From Allobranchiibius sp. CTAmp26 (GTDB taxonomy: Bacteria; Actinomycetota; Actinomycetes; Actinomycetales; Dermatophilaceae), in assembly GCF_017565405.1 (NCBI RefSeq), contig NZ_JAGEKR010000012.1, positions 1 through 64,000 of the forward strand: a stretch of DNA of 64,000 nt. Direction: 5' to 3'. A program made the position numbers and the translations under genes. Shown piece after piece: positions 37,095-50,064 of the stretch. A model generated the notes under the pieces. That model was not told the DNA's origin. It made no database searches and saw only the letters and a list, made by a program, of their open reading frames with translations. Every line of letters begins with the position of its first letter. The first letter of the stretch is position 1.

Positions 37095-37934
37095 TCACCG
37101 ACCGATGGGGCGCTGACGTTTCCCGTCGTCCGTGGGTCCCAGCCCGCCCTGGCAGTGCGGGCAGTAGAACATCGTGCGGTCCTGAGGGGCCGTGCCGATC
37201 ATCGCGACCCGGATGAGCGTGCCGCATCGCTCGCACGGCAGCCCGCTGCGACCGTGCACGTAGTTGTCGTCGAGCAGCCCGGTGCGCTGGGTGAGCGAGC
37301 GCGACGGGTCGTGCGCCGACTGCGCCAGCTGCCGTTGCGCCACGTCCACCAGGGCACGGATCTGCTCGGGATCGAGTTCGTCGATCGCCGTCCACGGATT
37401 CAGCCGGCGGGCGAAGAGGGCTTCGGCGGCGAAGAACGTGCCGATCCCGGCGAGGTTGCGCTGGTCCAACAACGCCTCGCCGATGGTGAGGGCAGGAGTT
37501 TGGAGCAGCCGGCGTACCGCCTCCTCCGGGTCCCAATCCGCGCCGAGCACATCGGGGCCGAGATGTCCGACCAGCCGGTGCTCGTCGCCGGTTGCAATCA
37601 GGTCGAGCATGCCGAGGCGCCAGCCGACGGCAGCCCAGGTGTCGGTCGCGAGGAGGGCACGGATGTCGGCGGCTTGGGCGAAGCGCGGTGTCACCTGCGG
37701 TGTCGGGCGCACCCGCCACGAACCCTCCATGCGCAGGTGGGAGTGGATCGTCAGACCCGAGTCCAGCCGATGCAGCAAGTGCTTCCCGCGACTGTGCACC
37801 CCGGTCGTGACCATGCCGTGCAACGGGCGGTCGGGGATGCTGGGCCAGCGCAACTCGGCGCCGACCAGCGGTTGGTCGCGCAGTGCGGCGTTCAGTCGGT
37901 CGGCCGCCTTCCAGACGACGTCGCCTTCGGGCAC
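37095..37934 (-). CDS. Fpg/Nei-family DNA glycosylase (Nei2-like)
   Basis: This 279-residue enzyme starts PEGDVVWKAA, so Pro is the nucleophile after Met removal and Glu3 the acid, as in Nei2. LDQRNLAGIGTFFAAEAL is the H2TH region and CERCGTL with FYCPHC the zinc finger. It differs from the Nei1-like protein encoded at 9209, so the cell has two. It lies next to lhr on the same strand, as in Mycobacterium, which supports a joint DNA-repair role. Confidence 0.92.
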   Translation of the reverse strand: MPEGDVVWKAADRLNAALRDQPLVGAELRWPSIPDRPLHGMVTTGVHSRGKHLLHRLDSGLTIHSHLRMEGSWRVRPTPQVTPRFAQAADIRALLATDTWAAVGWRLGMLDLIATGDEHRLVGHLGPDVLGADWDPEEAVRRLLQTPALTIGEALLDQRNLAGIGTFFAAEALFARRLNPWTAIDELDPEQIRALVDVAQRQLAQSAHDPSRSLTQRTGLLDDNYVHGRSGLPCERCGTLIRVAMIGTAPQDRTMFYCPHCQGGLGPTDDGKRQRPIGR

Positions 37935-37974
37935 CTCGCCACCGTAACCGGCCGGCTCCCGCGGCCCTGACCGT

Positions 37975-38150
37975 GGTTGTCAGCGGATCCGTGGTGTCGG
38001 TGTCATTTTCCTGCTGACGACCGACGGGGTGGTGACCTGGTTGTCAGCGGATTCGTGTTGTCGGCGCCACTTTCCTGCTGACAACCGGCGGGGTGGTGAC
38101 CCGGTTGTCAGCGGATCTGTGGTGTCGGCGTCACTTTCCTGCTGACAACC
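37975..38150. repeat. Family B palindromic repeat, three tandem copies
   Basis: Units start at 37975, 38039 and 38103 (period 64). Each begins GGTTGTCAGCGGAT and ends GCTGACAACC or GCTGACGACC. They are the inverted form of the array after pnp. They lie between the lhr stop and the nei2 start. Confidence 0.9.
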
Positions 38151-38165
38151 GGCGGAGCGGTCGGG

Positions 38166-42821
<4,656 letters not shown>

Positions 42822-42881
42822 GACCCCGTCAGCCTGCCATCCGCCACCGACAAGCACTCCGCCGGTGAGCCGACCGCCCGA

Positions 42882-43931
42882 TCAGGTCTGCAGGAGGGCC
42901 GGCTGCTGCTGGGTGATGCAGTGGATTCCGCCTCCGCGCGCGAAGATCTCGCGGGCGTCGACCCCGACGACGTCGCGCCCCGGATAGACCTGCCGCAGCA
43001 CGTCGAGCGCGCGGTCGTCGTGGGCGTCGTCGAAGGTGCAGGCGATGACTCCGCCGTTGACGACCAGGTGGTTGACGTAGCTGTAGTCGACCGGTCCTTC
43101 ATCATCGGAAAGAGTTGCGGGAGCGGGAATCTCGACGATTTCGAGTGTGCGTCCGGCTGCGTCCACCGCGCCACGCAGACCGTCGATCAGCCACCGGCTG
43201 ACCGCGTGGTCGGGGTGGCCCGGATCCTCCTGGGAGTGCACCAGCACCACACCGGGGGACGGGAAGGTCGCCACGATGTCGACATGCCCCCGGGTGCCGA
43301 ACTCGTCGTAGTCGCGAGACAGTCCGCGCGGCAGCCAGAGGAACGTGTCGACGCCGAGGCACCGCGCGAACTCGGCCTCGATGGACGCCTTCGTCGCGCC
43401 CGGATTGCGTCCCGGGTCGAGTTGCACCGTCTCGGTCAGCAGCACGGTACCCTCGCCGTCGACGTGGAAACCCCCGCCCTCGTTGACGATCGGTGACGTG
43501 ACCGCCTCGGCGCCCGCGAGCCCGGCGACGTACCGGCCGATCCGCGCGTCGTGCTCCCAGCTGGCCCAGGACTGTGCGCCCCACCCGTTGAAGACCCAGT
43601 CGACGGCGCAGAGGCGCGAACCGTCGGCCGACACGACGAACGACGGGCCGATGTCGCGCATCCATGCGTCGTCGAGGTCGGTCTGATGCATCTCGACGGC
43701 CGGGTCGAGCAGGTCACGCGCGATCGCCGCGTCGGCCGGTGCCACGACCATCGACACCGGTTCGAAGCGGGCGACGGCATTCGCGACCGAGGCCCAGGTA
43801 CGCCGAGCCGCGTCGGCTTCCGCGGGGGTGTCGCCGAGCGTGTAACCCTTCGTGGGGAAGGCCATCCAGGTGCGTTCGTGCGGCGCCCACTCCGGCGGCA
43901 TCCGCCAGTCGCCGGCGGCCTGCACCGTCAC
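42882..43931 (-). CDS. aguA: Agmatine deiminase
   Basis: AguA converts agmatine to N-carbamoylputrescine. The 349-residue protein shows PPEWAPHERTWMAFP at the start, DAWMRDIGPSFVV with substrate-binding residues, GTRGHVDIV with an active-site His, and catalytic Cys338 in GGGIHCITQQQP. GTG 43931 overlaps the upstream aguB stop (GTGA), so they are coupled; a longer frame upstream lies inside aguB and is not used. With the next gene it completes a route from agmatine to putrescine. Confidence 0.93.
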   Translation of the reverse strand: MTVQAAGDWRMPPEWAPHERTWMAFPTKGYTLGDTPAEADAARRTWASVANAVARFEPVSMVVAPADAAIARDLLDPAVEMHQTDLDDAWMRDIGPSFVVSADGSRLCAVDWVFNGWGAQSWASWEHDARIGRYVAGLAGAEAVTSPIVNEGGGFHVDGEGTVLLTETVQLDPGRNPGATKASIEAEFARCLGVDTFLWLPRGLSRDYDEFGTRGHVDIVATFPSPGVVLVHSQEDPGHPDHAVSRWLIDGLRGAVDAAGRTLEIVEIPAPATLSDDEGPVDYSYVNHLVVNGGVIACTFDDAHDDRALDVLRQVYPGRDVVGVDAREIFARGGGIHCITQQQPALLQT

Positions 43932-44890
43932 TGCTCGACCGTGCGCTGGTGCTCCGGACGGATCGGCGCCGCGAGCGACGCGTAGGTGTCGGGACGGCGG
44001 GTGGCGAGGAAGGGGAAGAGGTCGAGCCAATCGCGACGCTGGGCGATGTCGAGGTCGGCCACCAGCACGCACTGCTCGTCACGCGGCGCCTGCACGAGCA
44101 CCCGGCCGTACGGGTCGGCGACGAACGACGTGCCGTAGAACGTGATCAGTCCCTCGCTGCCGCAGCGATTCGGCGCGATCACGAAGAGGCCGTTGGCGAT
44201 GGCGTGCGCGACGATCGTGTGCTGCCACAGCGGCTGGGTGTCGAACTCCGGGTGGTCCGGCTCCGAGCCGATGGCGGTGGGATAGACGAGGACGTCGGCG
44301 CCGGCGAGCGCGTACGACCGCGCGACCTCGGGGAACCACTCGTCCCAACACGTCGGCATACCCAGCTTGATCGCCGGATCGTCGACGATCGCGACGGGAT
44401 AGGCATCGTCGGCGGGTCCGGGACGGAAGTACTTGTCCTCGTAGTACCCGGCGGTGACGGGGATGTGGGTCTTGCGGGTGCGCTGCACCAGGTCGCCGTC
44501 CGGCGAGACCAGGATCGCGGTGTTGAGGCCACGGCCGTCCTCGGCGTCGGCGCGTTCGTAGAGGGAGGCGTGCACGTAGACGCCGTGCTCGCGCGCGGCG
44601 TCGCGCGCGAAGCGCATCGTCGGCCCGTCGGACAGGTCCTCTGCGGTCTGCGACGCCAGGCCGGAGGGGAGGGTGTCGGCGGGGTAGCGCGACAGCGTGA
44701 GCTCGGGCAGGAACACGAAGCGTGCGCCGGCGTCCGCGGCCTGACCGATGCCGTCGTGCAGCGTCTGCGTCAGGCGCGCGGCGTCGGAATCCCAGGCGTG
44801 CTGGACCAGTCCGACGCGGACCGGCGCGTCGGACGGAGCAAGCACCCTCGCGGGGGAGTCGGGGACGGCGGGAGCGGTGATGAGGCGCAT
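43928..44890 (-). CDS. aguB: N-carbamoylputrescine amidase (nitrilase superfamily)
   Basis: This 320-residue carbon-nitrogen hydrolase would release putrescine, CO2 and ammonia from N-carbamoylputrescine. The catalytic triad is Glu63 (LPEL), Lys140 (RKTH) and Cys181 (TCWDEWFPE), the last context being typical of AguB. It is the first gene of the aguB-aguA pair. An N-terminal extension of about 22 residues precedes the nitrilase fold. Polyamine supply is the likely role; no arginine decarboxylase gene is in the window. Confidence 0.92.
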   Translation of the reverse strand: MRLITAPAVPDSPARVLAPSDAPVRVGLVQHAWDSDAARLTQTLHDGIGQAADAGARFVFLPELTLSRYPADTLPSGLASQTAEDLSDGPTMRFARDAAREHGVYVHASLYERADAEDGRGLNTAILVSPDGDLVQRTRKTHIPVTAGYYEDKYFRPGPADDAYPVAIVDDPAIKLGMPTCWDEWFPEVARSYALAGADVLVYPTAIGSEPDHPEFDTQPLWQHTIVAHAIANGLFVIAPNRCGSEGLITFYGTSFVADPYGRVLVQAPRDEQCVLVADLDIAQRRDWLDLFPFLATRRPDTYASLAAPIRPEHQRTVEQ

Positions 44891-44972
44891 GGGTGAAGTA
44901 TCGCGCGTCGCTCGGGCGGGCCGCGCCGAGTCGGCTGCTTCGCGCGCGTCCGTCGGGCACGCCGACGGCTGT

Positions 44973-44978
44973 CAGACT
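44973..44978 (+). promoter_or_regulatory. -10-like box before DUF3046 gene
   Basis: CAGACT ends 6 nt before GTG 44985. Confidence 0.35.
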
Positions 44979-44984
44979 GGCGGC

Positions 44985-45218
44985 GTGCGATTGAGCGAGT
45001 TCTGGCGACTGATGGACGACGAGTTCGGCTCGGGCTACAGCCGGGTGCTCGCGCGTTCGCACGCGATCCACGCACTGCACGATCGCAGCGCGGACGAGGC
45101 CCTGGAGGACGGCGTGGGCCCGCGCGAGGTGTGGCGGGCGCTCTGCGTCGACCTCGAAGTGCCCCCCGAGCGGTGGCTCGGCCGCGATCTGCCGGGCGCC
45201 GAGACGAAGGAGCCGTAG
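44985..45218 (+). CDS. DUF3046 protein
   Basis: The 77-residue protein reads LSEFWRLMDDEFG... to VPPERWLGRDLP, the full DUF3046 pattern. The family is actinobacterial, usually encoded just before recA, and has no known function. GTG 44985 gives the family start. The transglutaminase-like gene begins 2 bp after its stop, so both may be co-transcribed, then recA follows under its own promoter. Confidence 0.88.
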   Translation: MRLSEFWRLMDDEFGSGYSRVLARSHAIHALHDRSADEALEDGVGPREVWRALCVDLEVPPERWLGRDLPGAETKEP

Positions 45219-45220
45219 GC

Positions 45221-46024
45221 GTGAAGCGGATGGTGAACGCCGCTCTGGACTTCCAGGTCGACGGGCCGGCGAGGATCGTGTTGGCCGTCGCGGCCGCCCG
45301 GTGCAAGGGCCTGCAGATCGACGAGTCAATGCGGATTACGCGTGACGGCGACGAGATCGACGTCCAAGAGGTGGAGGACACTCACGACGGGGTGCTGCAT
45401 CTCTTCGAAGCGACGCCCGGCGCGTACCGGATGCGTTACGAGGCAACGGTTTCCGGCTACGAGGAGGACGGCGATGAGGGCACCGGCGCGCAGCTGGGCA
45501 ACCAGGTGCCCAGCAGGTATGCCGAGTCCGACCGGCTCTTCGGGGTGGCTGCCGAACTCTTCGGCGACCTGGACGGGGTCGAGCTGGTGCTCGCGGTGCG
45601 GCAGTGGGTGCAGCGGCGCACGGCGTACGTCTCGGGTTCGTCCCGGCCGACCGACGGTGCGCTCGACACCTTCCTGCTCGGCAACGGCGTGTGCCGCGAC
45701 TTCGCGCACCTGGCCATCGCGATCCTGCGTGCCCGGGGCGTGCCGGCCCGGCTGATCGCGGTGTACGCGCCCGGTCTGGACCCGATGGACTTCCACGCGG
45801 TCGTCGAGGTCTACGTCGAGGGGGCGTGGCACACGGTGGACGCGACCGGGCTCGCGCCGCGGCAGTCGCTGCTCCGGGTGGCGACCGGGCGCGACGCCGC
45901 GGACACCTCGTTCATGACCAGTTTCGGCGGCCCGGTGACACTGCAGGCGATCACGGTCGGGGCGGTCATCGACGGCCAGCTGCCGCAGGACAATCACACG
46001 GGCCTCGTCCGTTTGAGTCGCTGA
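45221..46024 (+). CDS. Transglutaminase-like cysteine protease superfamily protein
   Basis: The 267-residue protein has an N-terminal beta domain and a transglutaminase-like core with the triad Cys158 (GNGVCRDFAH), His192 (MDFHAVVEV) and Asp207 (HTVDATG). Such bacterial proteins act as peptidases or amidases; the target is unknown. No signal peptide is seen. GTG 45221 has AAGGAG 8 nt upstream; an ATG at 45230 is an alternative. It sits between DUF3046 and recA. Confidence 0.8.
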   Translation: MKRMVNAALDFQVDGPARIVLAVAAARCKGLQIDESMRITRDGDEIDVQEVEDTHDGVLHLFEATPGAYRMRYEATVSGYEEDGDEGTGAQLGNQVPSRYAESDRLFGVAAELFGDLDGVELVLAVRQWVQRRTAYVSGSSRPTDGALDTFLLGNGVCRDFAHLAIAILRARGVPARLIAVYAPGLDPMDFHAVVEVYVEGAWHTVDATGLAPRQSLLRVATGRDAADTSFMTSFGGPVTLQAITVGAVIDGQLPQDNHTGLVRLSR

Positions 46025-46171
46025 CGAAGCGCGGTAGGCGACCCGCTCCGTGGGGTTTTGCGTCGGTGGCCAGGGCTGCAGTACTGGCCGAGGACGTAAA
46101 CCGCGCACATCGCGCGGTCGGGGTGGTGCGGCGGCGGCGTTCGAGACGCGTCGACGTACGGCGTGTCGCTT

Positions 46172-46187
46172 CGTACGCGTGTTCGGT
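46172..46187. promoter_or_regulatory. Possible LexA (SOS) box upstream of recA
   Basis: TCGTACGCGTGTTCGG differs from the TCGAAC-N4-GTTCGA consensus at one position per arm. It lies 182 bp before recA. Confidence 0.45.
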
Positions 46188-46260
46188 CGCTGGTCTACGA
46201 TTTCCACAGGTGCCCTCCCGGGGAGCTGCTTGTCCACACGTGCTGGACCGAGCCCGGTGG

Positions 46261-46284
46261 CTGTCGGTGGGGGCGCCTAGCGTC
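46261..46284 (+). promoter_or_regulatory. PafBC-dependent (RecA-NDp type) recA promoter
   Basis: CTGTCGGTGG, then GGGCGCC and TAGCGT, matches the actinobacterial RecA-NDp pattern TTGTCRGTG-N8-TAGNNT, the LexA-independent DNA-damage promoter now assigned to PafBC. Transcription would begin near 46290, giving an 80-nt leader. Confidence 0.7.
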
Positions 46285-46368
46285 TGACCAGATCTCACGT
46301 CACCGCACGTTGACGCAGGGAGAAGGTCGACGGCAGGCGCGACCACCTCGAGCAGAGAGAAGCACCCG

Positions 46369-47445
46369 ATGAGTCCAGCACCGGCCGGCCCCAAGCCCGG
46401 CGAGAAGGTCAAGGCCCTCGATGCCGTCATGGCGCAGATCGAGAAGGCGCACGGCAAGGGAGCGGTGATGCGGCTCGGCGACGACGTTCGTCCGCCGATC
46501 GACGTCATCCCGACGGGTGCGATTGCGCTCGACGTGGCCCTCGGGATCGGCGGGCTGCCGCGCGGTCGCGTGGTGGAGATCTACGGCCCGGAGAGCAGCG
46601 GTAAGACCACCGTCGCGCTGCACGCGGTCGCCAGCGCACAGCGTGCTGGAGGCATCGCGGCGTTCATCGACGCCGAGCACGCGCTCGACCCCGAGTACGC
46701 CAAGAAGCTCGGCGTCGACATCGACTCCCTGCTGGTCAGCCAGCCCGACACCGGTGAGCAGGCGCTGGAGATCACCGACATGCTGATCCGCTCCGGGTCG
46801 ATCGACATCATCGTCATCGACTCGGTCGCCGCGCTCGTACCGCGTGCGGAGATCGAGGGCGAGATGGGTGACAGCCACGTCGGCCTGCAGGCCCGGTTGA
46901 TGTCCCAGGCGCTGCGCAAGATCACCGGTGCGCTCAACAACACCGGCACGACCGCGATCTTCATCAACCAGCTGCGCGAGAAGATCGGGGTGATGTTCGG
47001 TTCGCCGGAGACCACCACCGGTGGCAAGGCACTGAAGTTCTACGCCTCGGTGCGCCTGGACGTGCGCCGGATCGAGACGCTGAAGGACGGTACCGACCCG
47101 GTCGGCAACCGCACCCGCGTCAAGGTCGTCAAGAACAAGGTCGCGCCGCCGTTCAAGCAGGCGGAGTTCGACATCCTCTACGGCCAGGGCATCTCTCGCG
47201 AGGGTGGCCTGATCGACATGGGCGTCGAGCAGGGCTTCGTGCGCAAGTCCGGAGCTTGGTACACCTACGAAGGTGACCAGCTCGGCCAAGGCAAGGAGAA
47301 CGTCCGCACCTTCTTGAAGGACAACCCCGACCTGGGGGATGAGATCGAGAAGAAGATCAAGGAGAAGCTGGGCATCGGCCCGCAGGTCGACAAGCCCGCC
47401 GACGCAGTGGCGGCGGCGCCCGCCGAGGTGCCGGTCGACTTCTGA
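46369..47445 (+). CDS. recA: Recombinase RecA
   Basis: RecA forms filaments on single-stranded DNA for recombination and the SOS response. The 358-residue protein has Walker A GPESSGKT (73-80), [12 protein letters not shown] as Walker B, the L2 loop around [18 protein letters not shown] and a C-terminal acidic/Ala tail. No intein is present, unlike some mycobacteria. GAGAAGC lies upstream of ATG 46369. Two damage-response elements precede it and recX follows after one base. Confidence 0.98.
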   Translation: MSPAPAGPKPGEKVKALDAVMAQIEKAHGKGAVMRLGDDVRPPIDVIPTGAIALDVALGIGGLPRGRVVEIYGPESSGKTTVALHAVASAQRAGGIAAFIDAEHALDPEYAKKLGVDIDSLLVSQPDTGEQALEITDMLIRSGSIDIIVIDSVAALVPRAEIEGEMGDSHVGLQARLMSQALRKITGALNNTGTTAIFINQLREKIGVMFGSPETTTGGKALKFYASVRLDVRRIETLKDGTDPVGNRTRVKVVKNKVAPPFKQAEFDILYGQGISREGGLIDMGVEQGFVRKSGAWYTYEGDQLGQGKENVRTFLKDNPDLGDEIEKKIKEKLGIGPQVDKPADAVAAAPAEVPVDF

Positions 47446-47446
47446 G

Positions 47447-47977
47447 ATGACGACGCGGGGAAAAACCTCGCCGGCCCCCGAGACCGACCCGGAGCCGAAC
47501 CCGCATGACATCGCGCGGGCCATCGTGTTGCGTCAGCTCACGATGGCCCCGCGCAGTCGCCGGCAGCTCGAGGACAAGCTGCGCACCAAGGGGTGTGACG
47601 ACGAGGTGGCGCGGGTCGTTCTCGACCGGATGCAGGAGGTCGGTCTGGTCGACGACGAGGTGTACGCCGGCATGGTCGTGCGCTCCCAGCAGGCCGGTCG
47701 CGGGCTGGCCCGTCGCGCCCTGGCCCACGAGCTGCGGCGCAAGGGCGTCGACGACGAGACCGCGCAGGAGGCTCTGGAGCAGATCGACGACGAGAGTGAG
47801 CGGGACCGCGCGCAGGCGCTGGTCACCAAGAAGCTGCGCTCGATGCACGGGCTCGATGCCGCCGTGCAGACCCGCCGGCTCGCGGGAATGCTGGCGCGCA
47901 AGGGGTATCCGTCGGCCCTCTCCTGGTCCGTCATCCGCGCGGCGGTCGAGGACGCCCCGGAGCACCAGCGCGACTGA
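47447..47977 (+). CDS. recX: RecA regulatory protein RecX
   Basis: RecX caps RecA filaments and inhibits RecA. The 176-residue protein is made of repeated three-helix units with IVLRQLTMAPRSRRQLEDKL, GLARRALAHELRRKGV and RLAGMLARKGYPSALSWSVI, typical of RecX. The ATG lies one base after the recA stop, so it is translated from the same mRNA. The first 20 residues are Pro/Glu-rich and variable. Confidence 0.94.
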   Translation: MTTRGKTSPAPETDPEPNPHDIARAIVLRQLTMAPRSRRQLEDKLRTKGCDDEVARVVLDRMQEVGLVDDEVYAGMVVRSQQAGRGLARRALAHELRRKGVDDETAQEALEQIDDESERDRAQALVTKKLRSMHGLDAAVQTRRLAGMLARKGYPSALSWSVIRAAVEDAPEHQRD

Positions 47978-47988
47978 GGCGGATGCGC

Positions 47989-47994
47989 GACAAT
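47989..47994 (+). promoter_or_regulatory. -10 box for LysE-type gene
   Basis: GACAAT ends 6 nt before ATG 48001. Confidence 0.45.
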
Positions 47995-48000
47995 CGGTCG

Positions 48001-48627
48001 ATGTCATCGGTGCTCCCGTTGCTCGCGGCCTGGTTCGTCGCCGTGGCGATTCCCGGACCGGATTTCGTCGCGGTGTTGCGCACCTCGGCCGCCCATGGCC
48101 GACGAGCTGGTCTGTCGGTGGCCGTCGGCGTCGTCGGCGGGATGGCGTGCTGGGCCACGTGCGCGCTGGTGGGGCTGAGCGCCGTCATCGCCCGCTACGA
48201 GCACCTCTACCTGGCGATCCGCGCCACCGGTGCCGTGCTGCTCTTTCTCTACGGCGTCCGGGTGCTCATAGGGGCCATCCGGGGCCACCACCACGACCCC
48301 ACGGCTGTCGATGAGGGTCAGCGGGCGCGGTACGTCCACCGGTCCTACTGGCGACTCGGCCTCTTCACCAACCTCGCGAACCCCAAGGCGGTCGTGTTCT
48401 TCGGTGCGCTCTTCGCCTCGCTCCTGCCGCACGGGCTGAGCGTCGCCGGACGTGCCGGCGTGCTCGGTGCGATCCTGGCGATCGGGCTCGGTTGGTACGT
48501 CGTCGTCGCCTCCGCCGCGTCGTCGGCCCCCGTCGTAGCCGCCTACCGCAGAGCCGGGCGCGCCATCGACATGGTCGCGGGCACGGTCTTCGCAGTGACG
48601 GGCATCGCGCTCGTGCCGCGCAACTGA
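48001..48627 (+). CDS. LysE/RhtB-family amino acid exporter
   Basis: The 208-residue membrane protein has the six-helix LysE pattern: VAVAIPGPDFVAVLRTSAAHGRRAG after helix 1, and FTNLANPKAVVFFGALFAS in the middle, both family signatures. It would export amino acids or analogues by proton exchange. The substrate is not predictable. It has its own -10-like GACAAT box and no LysG-type regulator beside it. Confidence 0.9.
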   Translation: MSSVLPLLAAWFVAVAIPGPDFVAVLRTSAAHGRRAGLSVAVGVVGGMACWATCALVGLSAVIARYEHLYLAIRATGAVLLFLYGVRVLIGAIRGHHHDPTAVDEGQRARYVHRSYWRLGLFTNLANPKAVVFFGALFASLLPHGLSVAGRAGVLGAILAIGLGWYVVVASAASSAPVVAAYRRAGRAIDMVAGTVFAVTGIALVPRN

Positions 48628-48638
48628 CCCGCGCGGCG

Positions 48639-48644
48639 TAACGT
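48639..48644 (+). promoter_or_regulatory. -10 box for GlcD-like gene
   Basis: TAACGT ends 7 nt before GTG 48652. Confidence 0.5.
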
Positions 48645-48651
48645 CGCACGG

Positions 48652-50031
48652 GTGACTGTCACAGCCGATGCTCTGAGCTCACTGCACGACGTCCTCGACG
48701 CCTCCGCCGTCGTCAGCGACCCGGATCTCATGGCGAGCTACCTGCACGACGAGGCCGAGTGGGCGCCGTACGGCACGCCGCTCGCGGTGGTCCGGGCCCG
48801 CAGCACCGCCGAGGTGCAGACGCTGGTCCGCTGGGCTGTCGAGCACCGCACGCCGGTGGTGCCACGGGGCGCGGGGACGGGCCTGTCGGGAGGCGCGAAC
48901 TCGCTCGAGGGCTGCGTGGTCGTCTCGTTGGACCGGATGAACGCCGTCCGCGAGATCGACCCGCTCGAGCGGCTCGCGGTCGTGGAGCCGGGCGTCATCA
49001 ACGACGACCTGCGCAAAGCGGTCGCGGAGCACGGTCTTTGGTATCCGCCGGACCCGGCCAGCTCGCCGTGGTCGACCATCGGCGGCAACGTCGCGACCAA
49101 CGCCGGAGGCATGTGCTGCGTGAAGTACGGCGTCACCCGCGATTACATTCGCGCACTGGAGGTGGTCACCGGCACCGGAGAGGTGGTCCGGCTCGGCCGG
49201 CGGACGGCCAAGGGCGTGACGGGGCTGGACCTGATGGGGCTGTATGTCGGCTCCGAGGGCACGCTCGGCGTCGTCACCGAGGTCACGGTCCGGCTCCTGC
49301 CGCTGCCGGACCCGGGCCACACCGTCATCGGCTACTTCGACGATCTGGCCAGCGCCGGTCAGGCCGTCCGCGACGTCGCGGCGCATGGGCTGACGCCCGC
49401 CGCGCTCGAGCTCGTCGACCGGGTGTCGCTGCAGGCCGTGGATGACTACGCGCACCTGGGCATCGGCGGAGAGGCGAACGTCGTGCTCATCGGCCGGTTC
49501 GACGACGCCGGCGAGGCGGGAGCCGCCGGCGCCGCGGCGATGCAGAAGGCGTTCAGCGGAGCCGGGGCGACATTCACCGCGGAGGCGGCCGATCCGGAGG
49601 AGGCGGAGGCGATGATGGCAGCGCGGCGGCTGGCCTACCCCGCCCTCGAACGGCTCGGCGACGTGCTGACCGAGGACGTGTGCGTGCCCAAGGCGGCCGT
49701 CCCGCAGATGCTCGAACAGATCGCCACGATCGCCGCCCGCTTCGACACGACCATCGCCAACATCGCGCATGCCGGCGACGGCAACCTGCATCCGTTGATG
49801 ATCACCGAACGCGGTGACGAGGCGGCGAAGGCACGGGCCCAGGACGCGTTCACCGCGATCATCGACGCCGCTCTGGCCGCGGGCGGCACCGTCACCGGTG
49901 AGCACGGGGTCGGTCTGCTGAAGCGAGCGGGAATGGAGCGCGAGCTCGGGCCGGAGGTCGTCGCGATGCAGCGCGCCGTCAAGGCGGCGCTCGACCCGCA
50001 CGGCATCCTCAACCCGGGCAAGGCGATCTGA
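48652..50031 (+). CDS. FAD-binding 2-hydroxyacid oxidase (GlcD/D-lactate dehydrogenase type)
   Basis: The 459-residue flavoenzyme has an FAD_binding_4 domain with PRGAGTGLSGGAN and STIGGNVATNAGGMCCVKYG, and a C-terminal FAD-oxidase_C domain with NIAHAGDGNLHP and TGEHGVGLLKR. These are typical of GlcD and of soluble D-2-hydroxyacid dehydrogenases, which oxidise glycolate, D-lactate or similar acids. No GlcE/GlcF partners are nearby, so it may pass electrons to another acceptor. The substrate is uncertain. Confidence 0.88.
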   Translation: MTVTADALSSLHDVLDASAVVSDPDLMASYLHDEAEWAPYGTPLAVVRARSTAEVQTLVRWAVEHRTPVVPRGAGTGLSGGANSLEGCVVVSLDRMNAVREIDPLERLAVVEPGVINDDLRKAVAEHGLWYPPDPASSPWSTIGGNVATNAGGMCCVKYGVTRDYIRALEVVTGTGEVVRLGRRTAKGVTGLDLMGLYVGSEGTLGVVTEVTVRLLPLPDPGHTVIGYFDDLASAGQAVRDVAAHGLTPAALELVDRVSLQAVDDYAHLGIGGEANVVLIGRFDDAGEAGAAGAAAMQKAFSGAGATFTAEAADPEEAEAMMAARRLAYPALERLGDVLTEDVCVPKAAVPQMLEQIATIAARFDTTIANIAHAGDGNLHPLMITERGDEAAKARAQDAFTAIIDAALAAGGTVTGEHGVGLLKRAGMERELGPEVVAMQRAVKAALDPHGILNPGKAI

Positions 50032-50048
50032 CCGGCGCACGCACGCCG

Positions 50049-50054
50049 TACCCT
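50049..50054 (+). promoter_or_regulatory. -10 box of miaB
   Basis: TACCCT lies 10 nt before ATG 50065; the leader would be only a few bases. Confidence 0.45.
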
Positions 50055-50064
50055 GGAGCGCGTT

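Noticed and set aside
46025-46368. Possible coding region between the transglutaminase-like gene and recA
   Set aside because: Open frames here are shifted extensions of the upstream gene in other frames; the region is explained by the recA regulatory elements.
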